From contig NZ_CP127174.1 in assembly GCF_030273315.1 (NCBI RefSeq), positions 1,488,001-1,552,000 of the forward strand: a DNA stretch of 64,000 bases, read 5' to 3'. This document shows positions 8,294-16,785 of this stretch, one piece after another. The first letter of the stretch is position 1; each line of letters begins with the position of its first letter. The notes beneath the pieces were generated by a model. That model was given only the letters and a program-made list of their open reading frames with translations, was not told where the DNA came from and searched no databases. This stretch comes from Natrialbaceae archaeon AArc-T1-2 (lineage in GTDB: Archaea; Halobacteriota; Halobacteria; Halobacteriales; Natrialbaceae). Both the position numbers and the translations under genes were made by a program.

Positions 8294-10442
8294 CCCGACA
8301 CACCTCCCCGGCGGCGAACTCGAATCCAGACCGGACGGCGTTTGCGAGCTCCGGATCGACGGCTCCCTCCGCAAGAACGAGTGCGATCTCCTCGAACAGC
8401 GCCTCCGTCTCGGCGAGGTCGGCCTCGCCGCCGGTGCTCGCCTCCCGGAGCACGCGCTCGAGTTCGCCTCGTGGCTCGGCGAGCAGGGCCTCGAGGGCAC
8501 GTGCGTCGCCGTCGATCGCGGCCCTGCGAGCGCGGGCGTCGACGTCCTCGAGGGTGATCTCGGGATGGGACGCGAGCAGTCGAACGTAGCGTGACTCCTC
8601 GCGGGTCCGCCGGAGACCGCCGGCCTCGCGTTCGTACGAGCAGAGATACAGTCGCGACCGTGCTGCTCGCGTCCCGATCGCGAGTCGTCGACGCGCTCGT
8701 TCGGCGTGGTAGGCCTCGAAGGCGTTGCCGACCTCGTCGGCGTCGACGGGTGTGAACGTCCGGTCGACGTCGGCTGGCGACGGGTCGGTGACGGCGGGAT
8801 AGGCCGGCATCGACTCGAGCCACGGCTGGGGAAACAGCTGTGTCAGGTGTTGCTCGCCCGGATACTGACGCTCGACGAGATCGAGCAGGAAGACGACCTC
8901 GCGACGGTCGTACTTGAGGTCGGTGACGGCACAGACGGTGACCCCGCCCGAATCAGGACTGGTTTCGACGTCGTGGGCGTAGGGGGCGTCGTACTCGATC
9001 GTCCGCCGGAGCATCCGTCGGAGCCCGTCCCAGTCGGGCGCGACGGCGTCTGTGTCCTCGACGAAGCGAGCAATTGCGAGCACGCGACGGACGTTCTCGA
9101 AGCTCTCTCGCGCGTCGACCCACACCTCCTCCCTGGCGAGCCGGCCTTTGAGCTCCGTCGCGACGACCCAGCGCTCGAGCGACCGCCGGAGGCTCGAGCC
9201 GACGCAGTCGGCGACGAGTGCGGACGAGAACTCGGGGACGCGGGCGGCAAGACGGTCGCGTGCCCGCTCGCGGTCGTAGTCGGCGTTGTACGCGACGAAC
9301 GCGTAGAGCTCGTTGACCGCGGGATCTTGCTCGAGGGCGGGCGTGCCGACCGTCGCCGTTGGAATCCCTGCGTCCCGGAGGTGTGATCGGGCGTCGGGAA
9401 CCCGTTCGACGGTCGGAACCGCGACCGCAACGTCGTCGTAGCGCCAGTCGTGGCGGGACAGAAGCGTCTGGATCTCGGTCGCGACCTGGCGGTCCTGTTC
9501 GCGAGCGGTCCCGGCGCGGATGCGACGGGCGCTTCCCGGTTCGTCGCCGGTCGAACCCGTCGCGAGCCAGCGGGTGATCGGTCGGTGGTCGGGCGTTGGC
9601 CGATCTCGTCGCTCGGACGTCGGATCCGAGCTCGGCACGCCCTCCTCGCGGGACTCGGGTGTGAGACCGGCGGCGATCTCCTCGAGCGAGCCCACTTCGA
9701 CGCGTGCCCGCTCGACGCTCGCGTGGCGTTCGCCCAGGCAGACGAGGTCGGCGTCGGCTGAAAGCGCCGCGAGGTAGCGGCGGTCGAGACGCCGACACTC
9801 TTCGAACTCGACCGCGAGGACGGCGTCGAACGACGAACACACCCGCGTTCGCAGTTCGTCGGCGTCGTCCTCGAGCAGCGAGACGGCCCGCGGGATCACG
9901 TCCGCACGCTCGAGGTATCCCCGCCTTGCGAGCTCCTCGTGAAACCGGTCGTTCGTCGCGTAGAGGAACTCGAGACACGGATGTATCTCTTCGGTCTCGA
10001 GCTCGTCCAGGCGGATCCGCTGGCGGGTCGCCTCGAGCAGGAGCTGTCCGACGTCGCGGGCAAAGCTGTCGTGATCGCGTGCGCGCTCGAGATACTCGGG
10101 AAGCTCACGGTTCGCACCGGCGACGACCATCGAGAGCAGCTCGATCCGTTCCTCGTAGGACAGCCGGTCGAGCGTCGGGTCGTACTCTTCGATCACCTTC
10201 GAGGCGTGTTCGGGCACCGACTCGACGCGAGCGGAGCGGGCCGCACCGGTTTCGGTCTCGACGGTCGACAGTGCCTCGCGGAGACGCTCGAGACCCGCCG
10301 GGAGCCGCTTCAGGACGAGTACGTTTCGTGGCCCGTACTCGTCGGCGAGCGCTGCGTACTCGTCTGCGACGACCTCGAGGAGGTCGGGACGAAGCGCCGG
10401 GAAAGCGATGAGCGTCCCCTCGAGGTCCGGTGCTGTGGTCAT
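8286..10442 (-). CDS. AddB-like inactivated superfamily 1 helicase subunit
   Basis: A 718-residue protein heading the helicase-nuclease operon. It looks like a UvrD-fold protein without ATPase motifs. The N-terminus (IAFPALRPDLLEVV, then NVLVLKRLPAGLERL) aligns in position with a Walker A strand but lacks GKT. Late motifs survive in degenerate form: DLKYDRREVVFLLDLVERQYPG resembles motif V and GTRAARSRLYLCS resembles motif VI. This is the pattern of AddB, whose helicase domain scans single-stranded DNA rather than translocating. Unlike AddB it ends without a nuclease domain; that function seems to sit in the next gene. A TATA box at 10471-10478 lies about 32 bases upstream of the ATG, so the mRNA is probably leaderless. 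Confidence 0.72.
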   Translation of the reverse strand: MTTAPDLEGTLIAFPALRPDLLEVVADEYAALADEYGPRNVLVLKRLPAGLERLREALSTVETETGAARSARVESVPEHASKVIEEYDPTLDRLSYEERIELLSMVVAGANRELPEYLERARDHDSFARDVGQLLLEATRQRIRLDELETEEIHPCLEFLYATNDRFHEELARRGYLERADVIPRAVSLLEDDADELRTRVCSSFDAVLAVEFEECRRLDRRYLAALSADADLVCLGERHASVERARVEVGSLEEIAAGLTPESREEGVPSSDPTSERRDRPTPDHRPITRWLATGSTGDEPGSARRIRAGTAREQDRQVATEIQTLLSRHDWRYDDVAVAVPTVERVPDARSHLRDAGIPTATVGTPALEQDPAVNELYAFVAYNADYDRERARDRLAARVPEFSSALVADCVGSSLRRSLERWVVATELKGRLAREEVWVDARESFENVRRVLAIARFVEDTDAVAPDWDGLRRMLRRTIEYDAPYAHDVETSPDSGGVTVCAVTDLKYDRREVVFLLDLVERQYPGEQHLTQLFPQPWLESMPAYPAVTDPSPADVDRTFTPVDADEVGNAFEAYHAERARRRLAIGTRAARSRLYLCSYEREAGGLRRTREESRYVRLLASHPEITLEDVDARARRAAIDGDARALEALLAEPRGELERVLREASTGGEADLAETEALFEEIALVLAEGAVDPELANAVRSGFEFAAGEVCRDE

Positions 10443-10470
10443 CGACTGTCGGTTCTATGTGACCGTCTCG

Positions 10471-10478
10471 TATTTAAA
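10471..10478 (-). promoter_or_regulatory. TATA box of the helicase-nuclease operon
   Basis: TATTTAAA centred about 32 bases from the ATG at 10442 fits a haloarchaeal TBP site for a leaderless transcript. It is the only such element close to the operon head. Confidence 0.55.
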
Positions 10479-10510
10479 CTGTTCCAGACCGTGGTGGGCG
10501 GGACCAACTC

Positions 10511-10516
10511 TTATAT
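10511..10516 (+). promoter_or_regulatory. TATA box of the CBS gene
   Basis: TTATAT lies 25-30 bases before the ATG at 10541. With the opposing box at 10471 it forms a compact divergent promoter region of about 100 bases. Confidence 0.5.
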
Positions 10517-10540
10517 CGACACCGACAGAAGTGCCCGTGC

Positions 10541-10945
10541 ATGGACGACATCTTCGTCGCACGACTCATGTCCACCGACCTGCGGACGATCTCTCCTGAC
10601 ACGCTCGTCGAGGACGCAGCCGAAGCGATGCTCACGAACGACGTCAGCTCGCTCATCGTCGTCGACGACGACGGCGGACTCGACGGGATCCTGACGACGA
10701 CCGACTTCGTTGGAATCGTCGCCGAGAGCCACCCCAAAGCCGAGACGCCGGTCTCGCGGTACATGACGACAGACGTCGTCACCACGACCGCGAACACCCC
10801 GATCCGCGACGTCGCGGACACGATTACCGAGCACGGCTTTCACCACGTCCCCGTCGTCGACGAGGCGGAAGGCGTCATCGGGATGCTCTCGACGGCGGAC
10901 CTCGCGGCGTATCTCGCACACGTCCAGACGCCAGAGCCGGTCTGA
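10541..10945 (+). CDS. Two-CBS-domain protein
   Basis: A 134-residue protein made of a pair of CBS motifs. The first covers [20 protein letters not shown] to [11 protein letters not shown], the second [20 protein letters not shown] to [10 protein letters not shown]. Such pairs form a Bateman module that binds adenosine nucleotides and usually senses energy state. No effector domain is attached, so it may act by binding a partner protein. It is cytoplasmic, with no signal or membrane segment. It is transcribed divergently from the helicase-nuclease operon and followed 61 bases later by msrB on the same strand. Confidence 0.9.
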   Translation: MDDIFVARLMSTDLRTISPDTLVEDAAEAMLTNDVSSLIVVDDDGGLDGILTTTDFVGIVAESHPKAETPVSRYMTTDVVTTTANTPIRDVADTITEHGFHHVPVVDEAEGVIGMLSTADLAAYLAHVQTPEPV

Positions 10946-11006
10946 CGCCCGGTCCGACTTCGACGGCGCAGACAGACTCTTGAGTCGCTCGCCCGTACCG
11001 GCTCGT

Positions 11007-11411
11007 ATGAGCCAGGAACGCGACGACCTCCCGACGACCGAGGTGGAGTGGCGCGAGCGGCTCTCCGAGGAGGAGTATCGCATCCTCCGTGAAGCTGGCA
11101 CCGAACCGCCGTTCAGCGGGGAGTACGTCGACCACGAGGCGGACGGTCGGTACACCTGTGCGGGCTGTGGCACGACGCTTTTCGAGGCCGACACCAAGTT
11201 CGAGTCCGGCTGTGGCTGGCCGAGTTTCTACGACGTCGACGACGACCGCGTCGAGACGCGTCCCGACACCAGCCACGGCATGCGCCGCACCGAGGTGCTG
11301 TGTGCGAACTGCGGCGGCCACCTCGGACACGTCTTCGAGGACGGCCCCGATCCGACGGGGCTGCGTTACTGTATCAACTCCGTTGCACTCGAGTTCGAGG
11401 AAGACGGCTAA
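11007..11411 (+). CDS. msrB: Peptide-methionine (R)-S-oxide reductase
   Basis: MsrB of 134 residues, which repairs methionine-R-sulfoxide in oxidised proteins. Two zinc CxxC pairs are visible (CAGC and CANC). The catalytic Cys is in RYCINSVAL near the C-terminus, and [10 protein letters not shown] and HLGHVFEDG are family signatures. The ATG at 11007 gives [15 protein letters not shown], the expected N-terminus; a start nine codons earlier would add an unconserved piece. It follows the CBS gene and converges on the phosphoribosyltransferase gene, 27 bases away. Confidence 0.96.
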   Translation: MSQERDDLPTTEVEWRERLSEEEYRILREAGTEPPFSGEYVDHEADGRYTCAGCGTTLFEADTKFESGCGWPSFYDVDDDRVETRPDTSHGMRRTEVLCANCGGHLGHVFEDGPDPTGLRYCINSVALEFEEDG

Positions 11412-11438
11412 GAGACGCCGTCGGCGACCCCGGGGCGT

Positions 11439-12062
11439 TTACTCCTCGAGGTATTCGATCGCCTCCTCGTCGCTGACTTGCGGGAAGGCACTGTAGTGTC
11501 TGCCGACCGCACCGAAGTCCCGGGGTGTCTCGAGTGCGACCACCTCGTCGGCTTCGGCCTCGAGTTCCGAAAGTGAGTCGGGCGGGGCGACGGGAACGGC
11601 GAGGACGACGTGGCCGGCGTCCGCCTCATGGACCTGTCGTAGACACGCCCGCGCGGTCGCGCCGGTCGCGACGCCGTCGTCGACGACGACGATCCGCCTC
11701 CCCTCGAGGTCGGGGACGTGGCCGTCGTCGCGGTAGCGTTCGGCCTTTTCGCGGGCGTACTCGGCCTCGCTTTTGGCTTCCTCGTCGACGTACTCGTCGG
11801 GAACGCCGAGTTGCTGGATGAGCGATTCGTTGCGCCAGACGCTGCCGTCGCTCGCGACCGCCCCGATCGCGAGTTCGGGGTTGCCCGGCGCGCCGATCTT
11901 CGAGGCCACGACTACGTCGAGGTCGGCCTCGAGCGCGTCCGCGACCGGTCGGGCGACCGGCAACGCGCCGCGTGGAATCCCGAGGACGACGTCGACGTCG
12001 AGCCCGCGCTCTTCGAGTTCCGTGCCCAGTTCCCGTCCGGCTTCGGTTCGATCTCGAAACAT
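11439..12062 (-). CDS. Phosphoribosyltransferase family protein
   Basis: A 207-residue type I PRTase-fold protein. The PRPP-binding loop reads VVVDDGVATGATARACL (about residues 124-140), after the acidic pair that contacts ribose. The N-terminal half has GIPRGALPVA and ASKIGAPGNPELAIGAV, signatures of the broad phosphoribosyltransferase group often fused or linked to dienelactone-hydrolase-like proteins. The exact base substrate cannot be told from the sequence; purine salvage or a stress role are both possible. A single transcript is likely, since it converges with msrB and diverges from the metallophosphoesterase gene. Confidence 0.87.
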   Translation of the reverse strand: MFRDRTEAGRELGTELEERGLDVDVVLGIPRGALPVARPVADALEADLDVVVASKIGAPGNPELAIGAVASDGSVWRNESLIQQLGVPDEYVDEEAKSEAEYAREKAERYRDDGHVPDLEGRRIVVVDDGVATGATARACLRQVHEADAGHVVLAVPVAPPDSLSELEAEADEVVALETPRDFGAVGRHYSAFPQVSDEEAIEYLEE

Positions 12063-12166
12063 GTGGTATCGATTCGACGGGGATGACCTTTGTTGTACGT
12101 GCCCGTCAGCGAACCGGAACGACGGGGACCGGAGACGTTACACGAGCTCGGGACGAACCGTCGACG

Positions 12167-12796
12167 ATGCTCGTTCTCGGCGACGCTCACGCCGCCGACC
12201 CGGGGAACCGTGAGGCGCTTCTGGCCGCCTACGAAGCCGCAGATCCCGACGCTGCACTCCACGTCGGCGACCTCGAGTACTACGACCTGCCGGCTCCGAC
12301 GTGGTTCGTCGCGGGCAACAACGAGGATTTCGAGATCGTCGACGCGTTACGAGCCGGCGACGAGCCGCCCGAAACTCGAAACGCCCACCTGCTCGCGAGC
12401 ACGGCCACACGCGTCGCGGGGCTGCGCGTCGCCGGCCTCTCGGGTAACTACGCCCCGACGAAGTACGACTGCTCGCGCGACGAACTCGACGGTGGCCGCC
12501 GTCGTCACTTCACCCGCGAGGACGTCGACAGGGCGGCCGAACTCGAGGACGTCGACGTCTTTCTCTCCCACGAGGCCCCAACGGGACTGCTCTCGTACGG
12601 CTACGACCCCGGCTGTGAACACGTCACCGGCCTCATCGAGACGCTCGCGCCCGAACTCTGTCTGGTCGGCCACCACCACACTCACCGCGAGACCGAGATA
12701 GCCGGCAGCCGGGTAGTGAGTCTCGCACCCGTCTGGGAACGGTACTACACGCTCGATCCCGACCGGCTGGAACTCGACGCACACGAGACACCGTGA
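12167..12796 (+). CDS. Calcineurin-like metallophosphoesterase
   Basis: A 209-residue phosphoesterase with the dinuclear-metal motifs in order: GDAH (motif I, here GDAHAADPGN), GDLEYY, GNNE (NNEDFE near residue 50), SHEAPTGL and GHHHTH near the C-terminus. It resembles the YfcE/MJ0936 group of small phosphodiesterases, substrate unknown. The ATG at 12167 places the first metal Asp at residue 6, which fits the family, so longer upstream readings are rejected. It is cytoplasmic. The next gene, 94 bases downstream, is another predicted metallohydrolase on the same strand. Confidence 0.9.
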   Translation: MLVLGDAHAADPGNREALLAAYEAADPDAALHVGDLEYYDLPAPTWFVAGNNEDFEIVDALRAGDEPPETRNAHLLASTATRVAGLRVAGLSGNYAPTKYDCSRDELDGGRRRHFTREDVDRAAELEDVDVFLSHEAPTGLLSYGYDPGCEHVTGLIETLAPELCLVGHHHTHRETEIAGSRVVSLAPVWERYYTLDPDRLELDAHETP

Positions 12797-12890
12797 TCGA
12801 TTCGGCGATTCGTGTCACACCGCCCCGTCCACGGCGATCGTTCGATGACACCCCCTATTATACCATCCGGCGAAGTACGCTCAGGTGACC

Positions 12891-13556
12891 ATGTCCGTCG
12901 AGTACGACGATCTGACCTTCGAGCGACTCGGCCACGCGAGCATTCGTATCGAGACCGGTGACGACACCGTCGTCTACGTCGATCCCTGGAACGACGTCCT
13001 CGAGGGCGAACCCGGCGACGGCGACGTCGTGTTCGTCACACACGACGACTTCGATCACTACGATCCCGACGCCATCGCGGCCGTCGCCGGTCCGGACACC
13101 ACGGTCGCCGTCTACGAGGCTGTCGACACCGACGACCTCGCGTTCGACGTCGTCGACCTGCCACAGGAGGGCGAAACTACCGTCGACGGGATCGACGTCG
13201 AGACCCTCCCGGCGTACAACGATCCCGACGGCGAGCACGTCGACGACGCCGGCGACCCCTTCCACGCCGAGGGTGACGTGATCGGGCTCGTTCTCGAGCT
13301 TGCCGACACGAGCGTCTTCGTCCCCTCCGATACGGACGTCCTGTCCCATCACGAGTCGACCGCCGCCGACGTCCTCGTCCCGCCGATCGGCGGCCACTAC
13401 ACGATGGACCGCCACGAGGCCGCCGACCTCGCTCGTAGCGTCGAGCCCGAACTCGTGTTGCCGTGTCACTACGACACGTTCGACCCCATCGAGACCGACG
13501 CCGAGGCGTTCGCAGACGACCTCGAGGCCGACGACATCCGCGTCGAACTGTTCTGA
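12891..13556 (+). CDS. UlaG-like MBL-fold metallohydrolase
   Basis: A 221-residue metallo-beta-lactamase-fold protein of the UlaG/MBL-like group, with the opening LTFERLGHASIRIETGDDTV typical of that group. The metal motif reads VTHDDFDHYD where the family has HxHxDH, so the second His is Asp; other ligands (H in PIGGHYTMDRHEA, H in PCHYDTF) are present. Substrate is unknown. The ATG at 12891 is preferred over the GTG six bases earlier. TATTATACC lies about 35 bases upstream. The gene is separate from, but co-directional with, the phosphoesterase. Confidence 0.87.
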   Translation: MSVEYDDLTFERLGHASIRIETGDDTVVYVDPWNDVLEGEPGDGDVVFVTHDDFDHYDPDAIAAVAGPDTTVAVYEAVDTDDLAFDVVDLPQEGETTVDGIDVETLPAYNDPDGEHVDDAGDPFHAEGDVIGLVLELADTSVFVPSDTDVLSHHESTAADVLVPPIGGHYTMDRHEAADLARSVEPELVLPCHYDTFDPIETDAEAFADDLEADDIRVELF

Positions 13557-13737
13557 CGCTGTCGATCTCCTGGTCCCGTTACGCGACGACGGAGTCGCCT
13601 CCTCCGAAACTCGAGGGGTTTCGGGACCGTGTGATTTGCTCACACTCCTTCATGAACATTTATTATATTCCGTTCCGTGAGTTACGGATACCACGAGGGT
13701 CGTCGTCCAGTCGGCGACCGGCGTGACGACCACCACC

Positions 13738-13905
13738 ATGAGTATCCGACACTCGACGTCTCGATCGTCCACCGTTTACTCACGCACTGGCCAGACGCGG
13801 TTGCCGACTGATCGTGCCCCCGCCACGTTCGACGCCACGAGCGCGAGTCGTCTTCGAAACCTCATCGACGAGGACAACGCCGTCCTCGAGGTCGTCGTTC
13901 TTTGA
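13738..13905 (+). CDS. Possible small protein, 55 aa
   Basis: A short reading frame starting ATG at 13738 (GTG at 13723 in the same frame), ending with the acidic helix RLRNLIDEDNAVLEVVVL. The first half is Ser/Thr/Arg-rich and low in complexity, unlike a folded domain. Support is weak: only a strong TATA tract about 75 bases upstream and the length. I do not recognise it, and it may be chance. Confidence 0.25.
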   Translation: MSIRHSTSRSSTVYSRTGQTRLPTDRAPATFDATSASRLRNLIDEDNAVLEVVVL

Positions 13906-13959
13906 AACTGACACGTAATACTAGTTTCGATTCGACTTCACAGTTGTGTGACGAGCGTG

Positions 13960-13976
13960 AACTACCAGTGGTAGTT
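13960..13976. promoter_or_regulatory. Perfect inverted repeat, possible operator or terminator
   Basis: AACTACCA-G-TGGTAGTT is an 8-bp perfect palindrome followed by TTTT. It lies about 170 bases before the HTH gene. It could be a regulator-binding site or, with the T run, a terminator for a transcript reading rightward. Confidence 0.35.
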
Positions 13977-14142
13977 TTGGTAGGTCACAGTGGTCGGTGA
14001 TCACTGATCGCTGTCCAGCCGCAACCACCCTCACTAGCGCCCAATGGACGGATTTGGACGATTTGACGCGGCTCGATCGATGCGATCGGCGTTCGAGAGG
14101 TGGACCAGTATTTATTCAACCTCGTGTCGCTACGTGTCCGGT

Positions 14143-14529
14143 ATGCCCATGAATGAGAACCCCGTTAGTAGCGAGACAAGGTTGTGTGATTCGATTTGTC
14201 TCCAGCTTGCAATTCCCGACCGCGAAGCAACGGTCGAACTTCTCCATCTGTTGGGGAATGCCGAAACGGAGTTTCAGGTTCAGTCGGTCATGGAGACGAC
14301 GTCGTCGGAACAGACGGTCGTACCCGTCAACGTCGACACGCTGACGGCAAAACAGCGCGAGGTCGTGTTGCTGGCGCTCGAGCACGGCTACTACGAGACG
14401 CCACGTCGAACGACGCTCGGCGAGCTCGCCGACAAACTCGATATCTCGAGTTCGGCGGCCTCCCAGCGGCTGAACGCCGCAGAACGGACCCTCATTCGAG
14501 AAACGTTCGGGCGATTCGTCCAGAAGTAG
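14143..14529 (+). CDS. HTH_10 (Bat-type) transcriptional regulator, short
   Basis: A 128-residue protein whose C-terminal half is the bacterio-opsin-activator HTH: LTAKQREVVLLALEHGYYET, then TTLGELADKLDISSSAASQR with the recognition helix, then LNAAERTLIRETF. The N-terminal part (residues 1-65) is short and lacks a recognisable sensor domain, so it probably acts as a simple DNA-binding regulator. The ATG at 14143 is chosen because TATTTATT lies about 30 bases upstream, giving a leaderless transcript; an in-frame start at 14044 would place that TATA inside the gene. Its target is unknown; no neighbour is an obvious regulon member. Confidence 0.85.
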   Translation: MPMNENPVSSETRLCDSICLQLAIPDREATVELLHLLGNAETEFQVQSVMETTSSEQTVVPVNVDTLTAKQREVVLLALEHGYYETPRRTTLGELADKLDISSSAASQRLNAAERTLIRETFGRFVQK

Positions 14530-14679
14530 CGTCGGTCGCGGTGCATCACGGCCGACAGCCCACAGACGTCGGCGAGCTTGAACGAACGGTATATTCCGAC
14601 CGGTCGAAGTTAGGAAATTGTATCGCTGATCAGTGACGATACGACTAGCTGGATCCTTCGAAACGTGACAAAACTGTGA

Positions 14680-14751
14680 TGGACTCGCCGGGATTTGAAC
14701 CCGGGGCCTCTTCCTTGCGAAGGAAGCGATCTGCCACTGATCTACGAGCCC
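14680..14751 (-). tRNA. tRNA-Ala (anticodon CGC)
   Basis: A 72-base cloverleaf on the minus strand. The acceptor stem GGGCTCG pairs with CGAGTCC, including the G3:U70 wobble that identifies alanine tRNAs. The anticodon stem CTTCC/GGAAG encloses TTCGCAA, giving anticodon CGC for GCG codons. The T-arm loop reads GGTTCAAATCC. The discriminator base is A and CCA is not encoded. No intron is present. Confidence 0.97.
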
Positions 14752-14833
14752 TCACCTGTTGCTACCCGCGAGATCTATTTGTAGCTTGTGTTTCCAGGAT
14801 GGCGTGAGAGATGATCCCGCGATGACACAGCCG

Positions 14834-15991
14834 TCACTCGGCCGCCAGCTGCCTGAGTCGTGCGATGCGGTCCTCGGTCGGGGGATGGGTCCGGAACGGT
14901 CCGGAGACGCGATCGTCGGCTGCCGGCGGGAGGATGTCGAGCGCGACCACCGTCTGCTCCCACTCCCGGAGATCCGTCGTCGGCGTCCGCCTCTCCTCCG
15001 CGAGCGTCTCGAGCGCGCTCGCAAGCGCCGCGGGCGAGCCGAGCAACGCCGCCGCCCCCGCATCGGCGTGAAACTCCCGGCCACGCGAGAGAACGGCGAC
15101 GCCGAACTGGCTGACCCGCTTCAACAGCCGGAAGAGGGCGTTCCAGAACCTGTCGCCGACGTCGTCCGGGCGCTCGTCGATCCAGTCCTCGGCGATCAAC
15201 ACGGGGACGATCGCCGCCGACATGAGCCGGCTGTCCCAGTTCGCCAGGTGGCTGACCTCGTGGGCCAGCACCGCCTCGAGCTCCGCCGCCGAGAGCGTCT
15301 CTTGGAGCCCACTCGAGACGACGATGGCGGCCGTCTCGCCGTTGCCGAGCGTGAACGACTCGGCCCGGTCGGTCTCGGTGACGTAGACGCCCGGCGTGGG
15401 CACGGCTGCGAGCTGGGCAAGCCGGGCGACCGTCGCCTCAAGTTCGGGGGCGGTCTCTGCGGCGGGGACGCTGTCGTCGACGAGTCGCTCCCGGAGCCGG
15501 CGGATTTCCCGCCGGGATTCGGCCACCATCACCACGACGGTGAGGAGGCCGCTCAGGCCGAACACGAGCAGGAGCTGTCCCACCGCCGAGGCCGTCTCGA
15601 CGGCCGTGACGATCGCCGCGCTTCCCTCGACGGCGAGGAGGTACAGACAGCCAAGCGCCCAGCCGGTGGCCAGCAGGGAGACGGGGGTCGGCTGCAGCAG
15701 GGACGTCGCACTGGTGTGTCGGGCGATCGTCGACCACCAGTCGAGGATGAAATATAGCCCGAGCGCGGCGATCACCGCGACGTGAACCGCTTCGGCGGGT
15801 GTCACGTCGCTGAGCGACGGCAACGTCGCGAGTGCCACGAGGCCGCCGAGTATCCAGTCCCAGGCGGTCAGGCCGAGTACGCCCCCGAGGATGCCGATGA
15901 TCACTGCGACGACGAGCGAGACCGCCGCGAGAATCGAGACCGCAATTCCCATGCGGAGAAACAGCGAGAGCCGGAGTCGATAGCCGTCCAT
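14834..15991 (-). CDS. M48-family (HtpX-like) membrane metalloprotease
   Basis: A 385-residue integral-membrane zinc protease. Several hydrophobic segments occupy the first 170 or so residues (LFLRMGIAVSILAAVSLVVA, then three or four more). The zinc motif HEVSH is in AVLAHEVSHLANWDS, and the third ligand is in GREFHADAGAAAL. These match the HtpX/Ste24 M48 family, which degrades misfolded membrane proteins; the substrate here is unknown. The ATG at 15991 gives MDGYRLRLSLFLRMG, just before the first membrane segment, so the 22-residue longer reading is rejected. It lies between tRNA-Ala and a rhomboid protease, so two membrane proteases are adjacent on one strand. Confidence 0.9.
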   Translation of the reverse strand: MDGYRLRLSLFLRMGIAVSILAAVSLVVAVIIGILGGVLGLTAWDWILGGLVALATLPSLSDVTPAEAVHVAVIAALGLYFILDWWSTIARHTSATSLLQPTPVSLLATGWALGCLYLLAVEGSAAIVTAVETASAVGQLLLVFGLSGLLTVVVMVAESRREIRRLRERLVDDSVPAAETAPELEATVARLAQLAAVPTPGVYVTETDRAESFTLGNGETAAIVVSSGLQETLSAAELEAVLAHEVSHLANWDSRLMSAAIVPVLIAEDWIDERPDDVGDRFWNALFRLLKRVSQFGVAVLSRGREFHADAGAAALLGSPAALASALETLAEERRTPTTDLREWEQTVVALDILPPAADDRVSGPFRTHPPTEDRIARLRQLAAE

Positions 15992-16067
15992 GCCTGCCGT
16001 CCTGTTGACAGTCGCATGAAACCAGCTGTGGAAAAAACTTCCGGACGGCGGACGCACGCGCCGCCGC

Positions 16068-16685
16068 CTACGCCACCACGCTTTCGGCCGGGCGGCGGTC
16101 GTCCACCTTGAGCAGCCGGGCCCGGCCCGCGACCAGTCCGAGCAGGAAGCCGACGAAGTGAGCGATCAGGGCGGCCCGTGGACTTGCCGTCGCCACCGTG
16201 ACGACGGCCGCCATCGCGAGGAAGACGAGCCAGACGAACCACTGCGGGAGCTGGACGCTCGAGGCCAGCCCCTCGGCGATGGGGTTCGCCGCGAGCAGGT
16301 AGCCGAGCAGAGCGAAGACCGCACCGCTGGCCCCGAGGACGGCAGCGTTGACGCCGAAGACCGCCCCGGCGACCCAGATCTGGGAGACGCCGGCGAGCGC
16401 GCCGGTCGTGACGAAGAAGGCGTGAAACCGGGCTCGCGAGGTCGCACGCGCGACGGGCCAGCCAAAGAGGACGAGTGCGACGCTGTTCGAGAACAGGTGA
16501 CCGAGGTTGTCGTGGGCGTAGACGCTCGTGACGATCGTCCACGGGTTTTCGGTGACGGGTGGAGTGAGCACGAACAGGCCGACCATCGCACCGACGAGCC
16601 CGGCGATCGTCTGGGCGACGGCGACGAGCAGGAAGACAACGAGCGTCTCGACGATCGGACTCCCCGACGCCGATACACGGGACAT
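16068..16685 (-). CDS. Rhomboid-family intramembrane serine protease
   Basis: A 205-residue protein with about six membrane segments. The catalytic Ser is in GASGAVFALLG (around residue 120), and the paired His is in LIAHFVGFLLGL in the last segment, the classic Ser-His dyad. The loop AHDNLGHLFSNSVAL matches the HxxxN-type oxyanion-hole region. It cleaves single-pass membrane proteins; the substrate is unknown. It stops about 76 bases before the M48 protease start on the same strand, and the pair may share a transcript. Confidence 0.92.
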   Translation of the reverse strand: MSRVSASGSPIVETLVVFLLVAVAQTIAGLVGAMVGLFVLTPPVTENPWTIVTSVYAHDNLGHLFSNSVALVLFGWPVARATSRARFHAFFVTTGALAGVSQIWVAGAVFGVNAAVLGASGAVFALLGYLLAANPIAEGLASSVQLPQWFVWLVFLAMAAVVTVATASPRAALIAHFVGFLLGLVAGRARLLKVDDRRPAESVVA

Positions 16686-16785
16686 GCGGTGACCTACGGC
16701 TGGCTGTTACAAAAGAACTCGCTACGTGCTCGCGATCCTCGAACGTCCGATCGAGAACGAAGCTACACGGGAGAGTCGATCGCGA

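Larger units (their letters stand above)
13557..14142. other. 586-base stretch with no firm gene
   Basis: The stretch holds a strong TATA-like tract (ATTTATTATATTCC, about 13654-13668), a doubtful 55-60 codon ORF (13738-13905) and a perfect 8-bp inverted repeat at 13960-13976. It is richer in A and T after 13910 than the surroundings. I see no tRNA or repeat element. It probably carries the promoter of the HTH regulator at 14143. Confidence 0.6.

Noticed and set aside
7019-8557. 512-codon plus-strand frame across the helicase-nuclease operon
   Set aside because: It spans two gene junctions on the other strand and shows no recognisable motif, so it is a shadow of the real genes.
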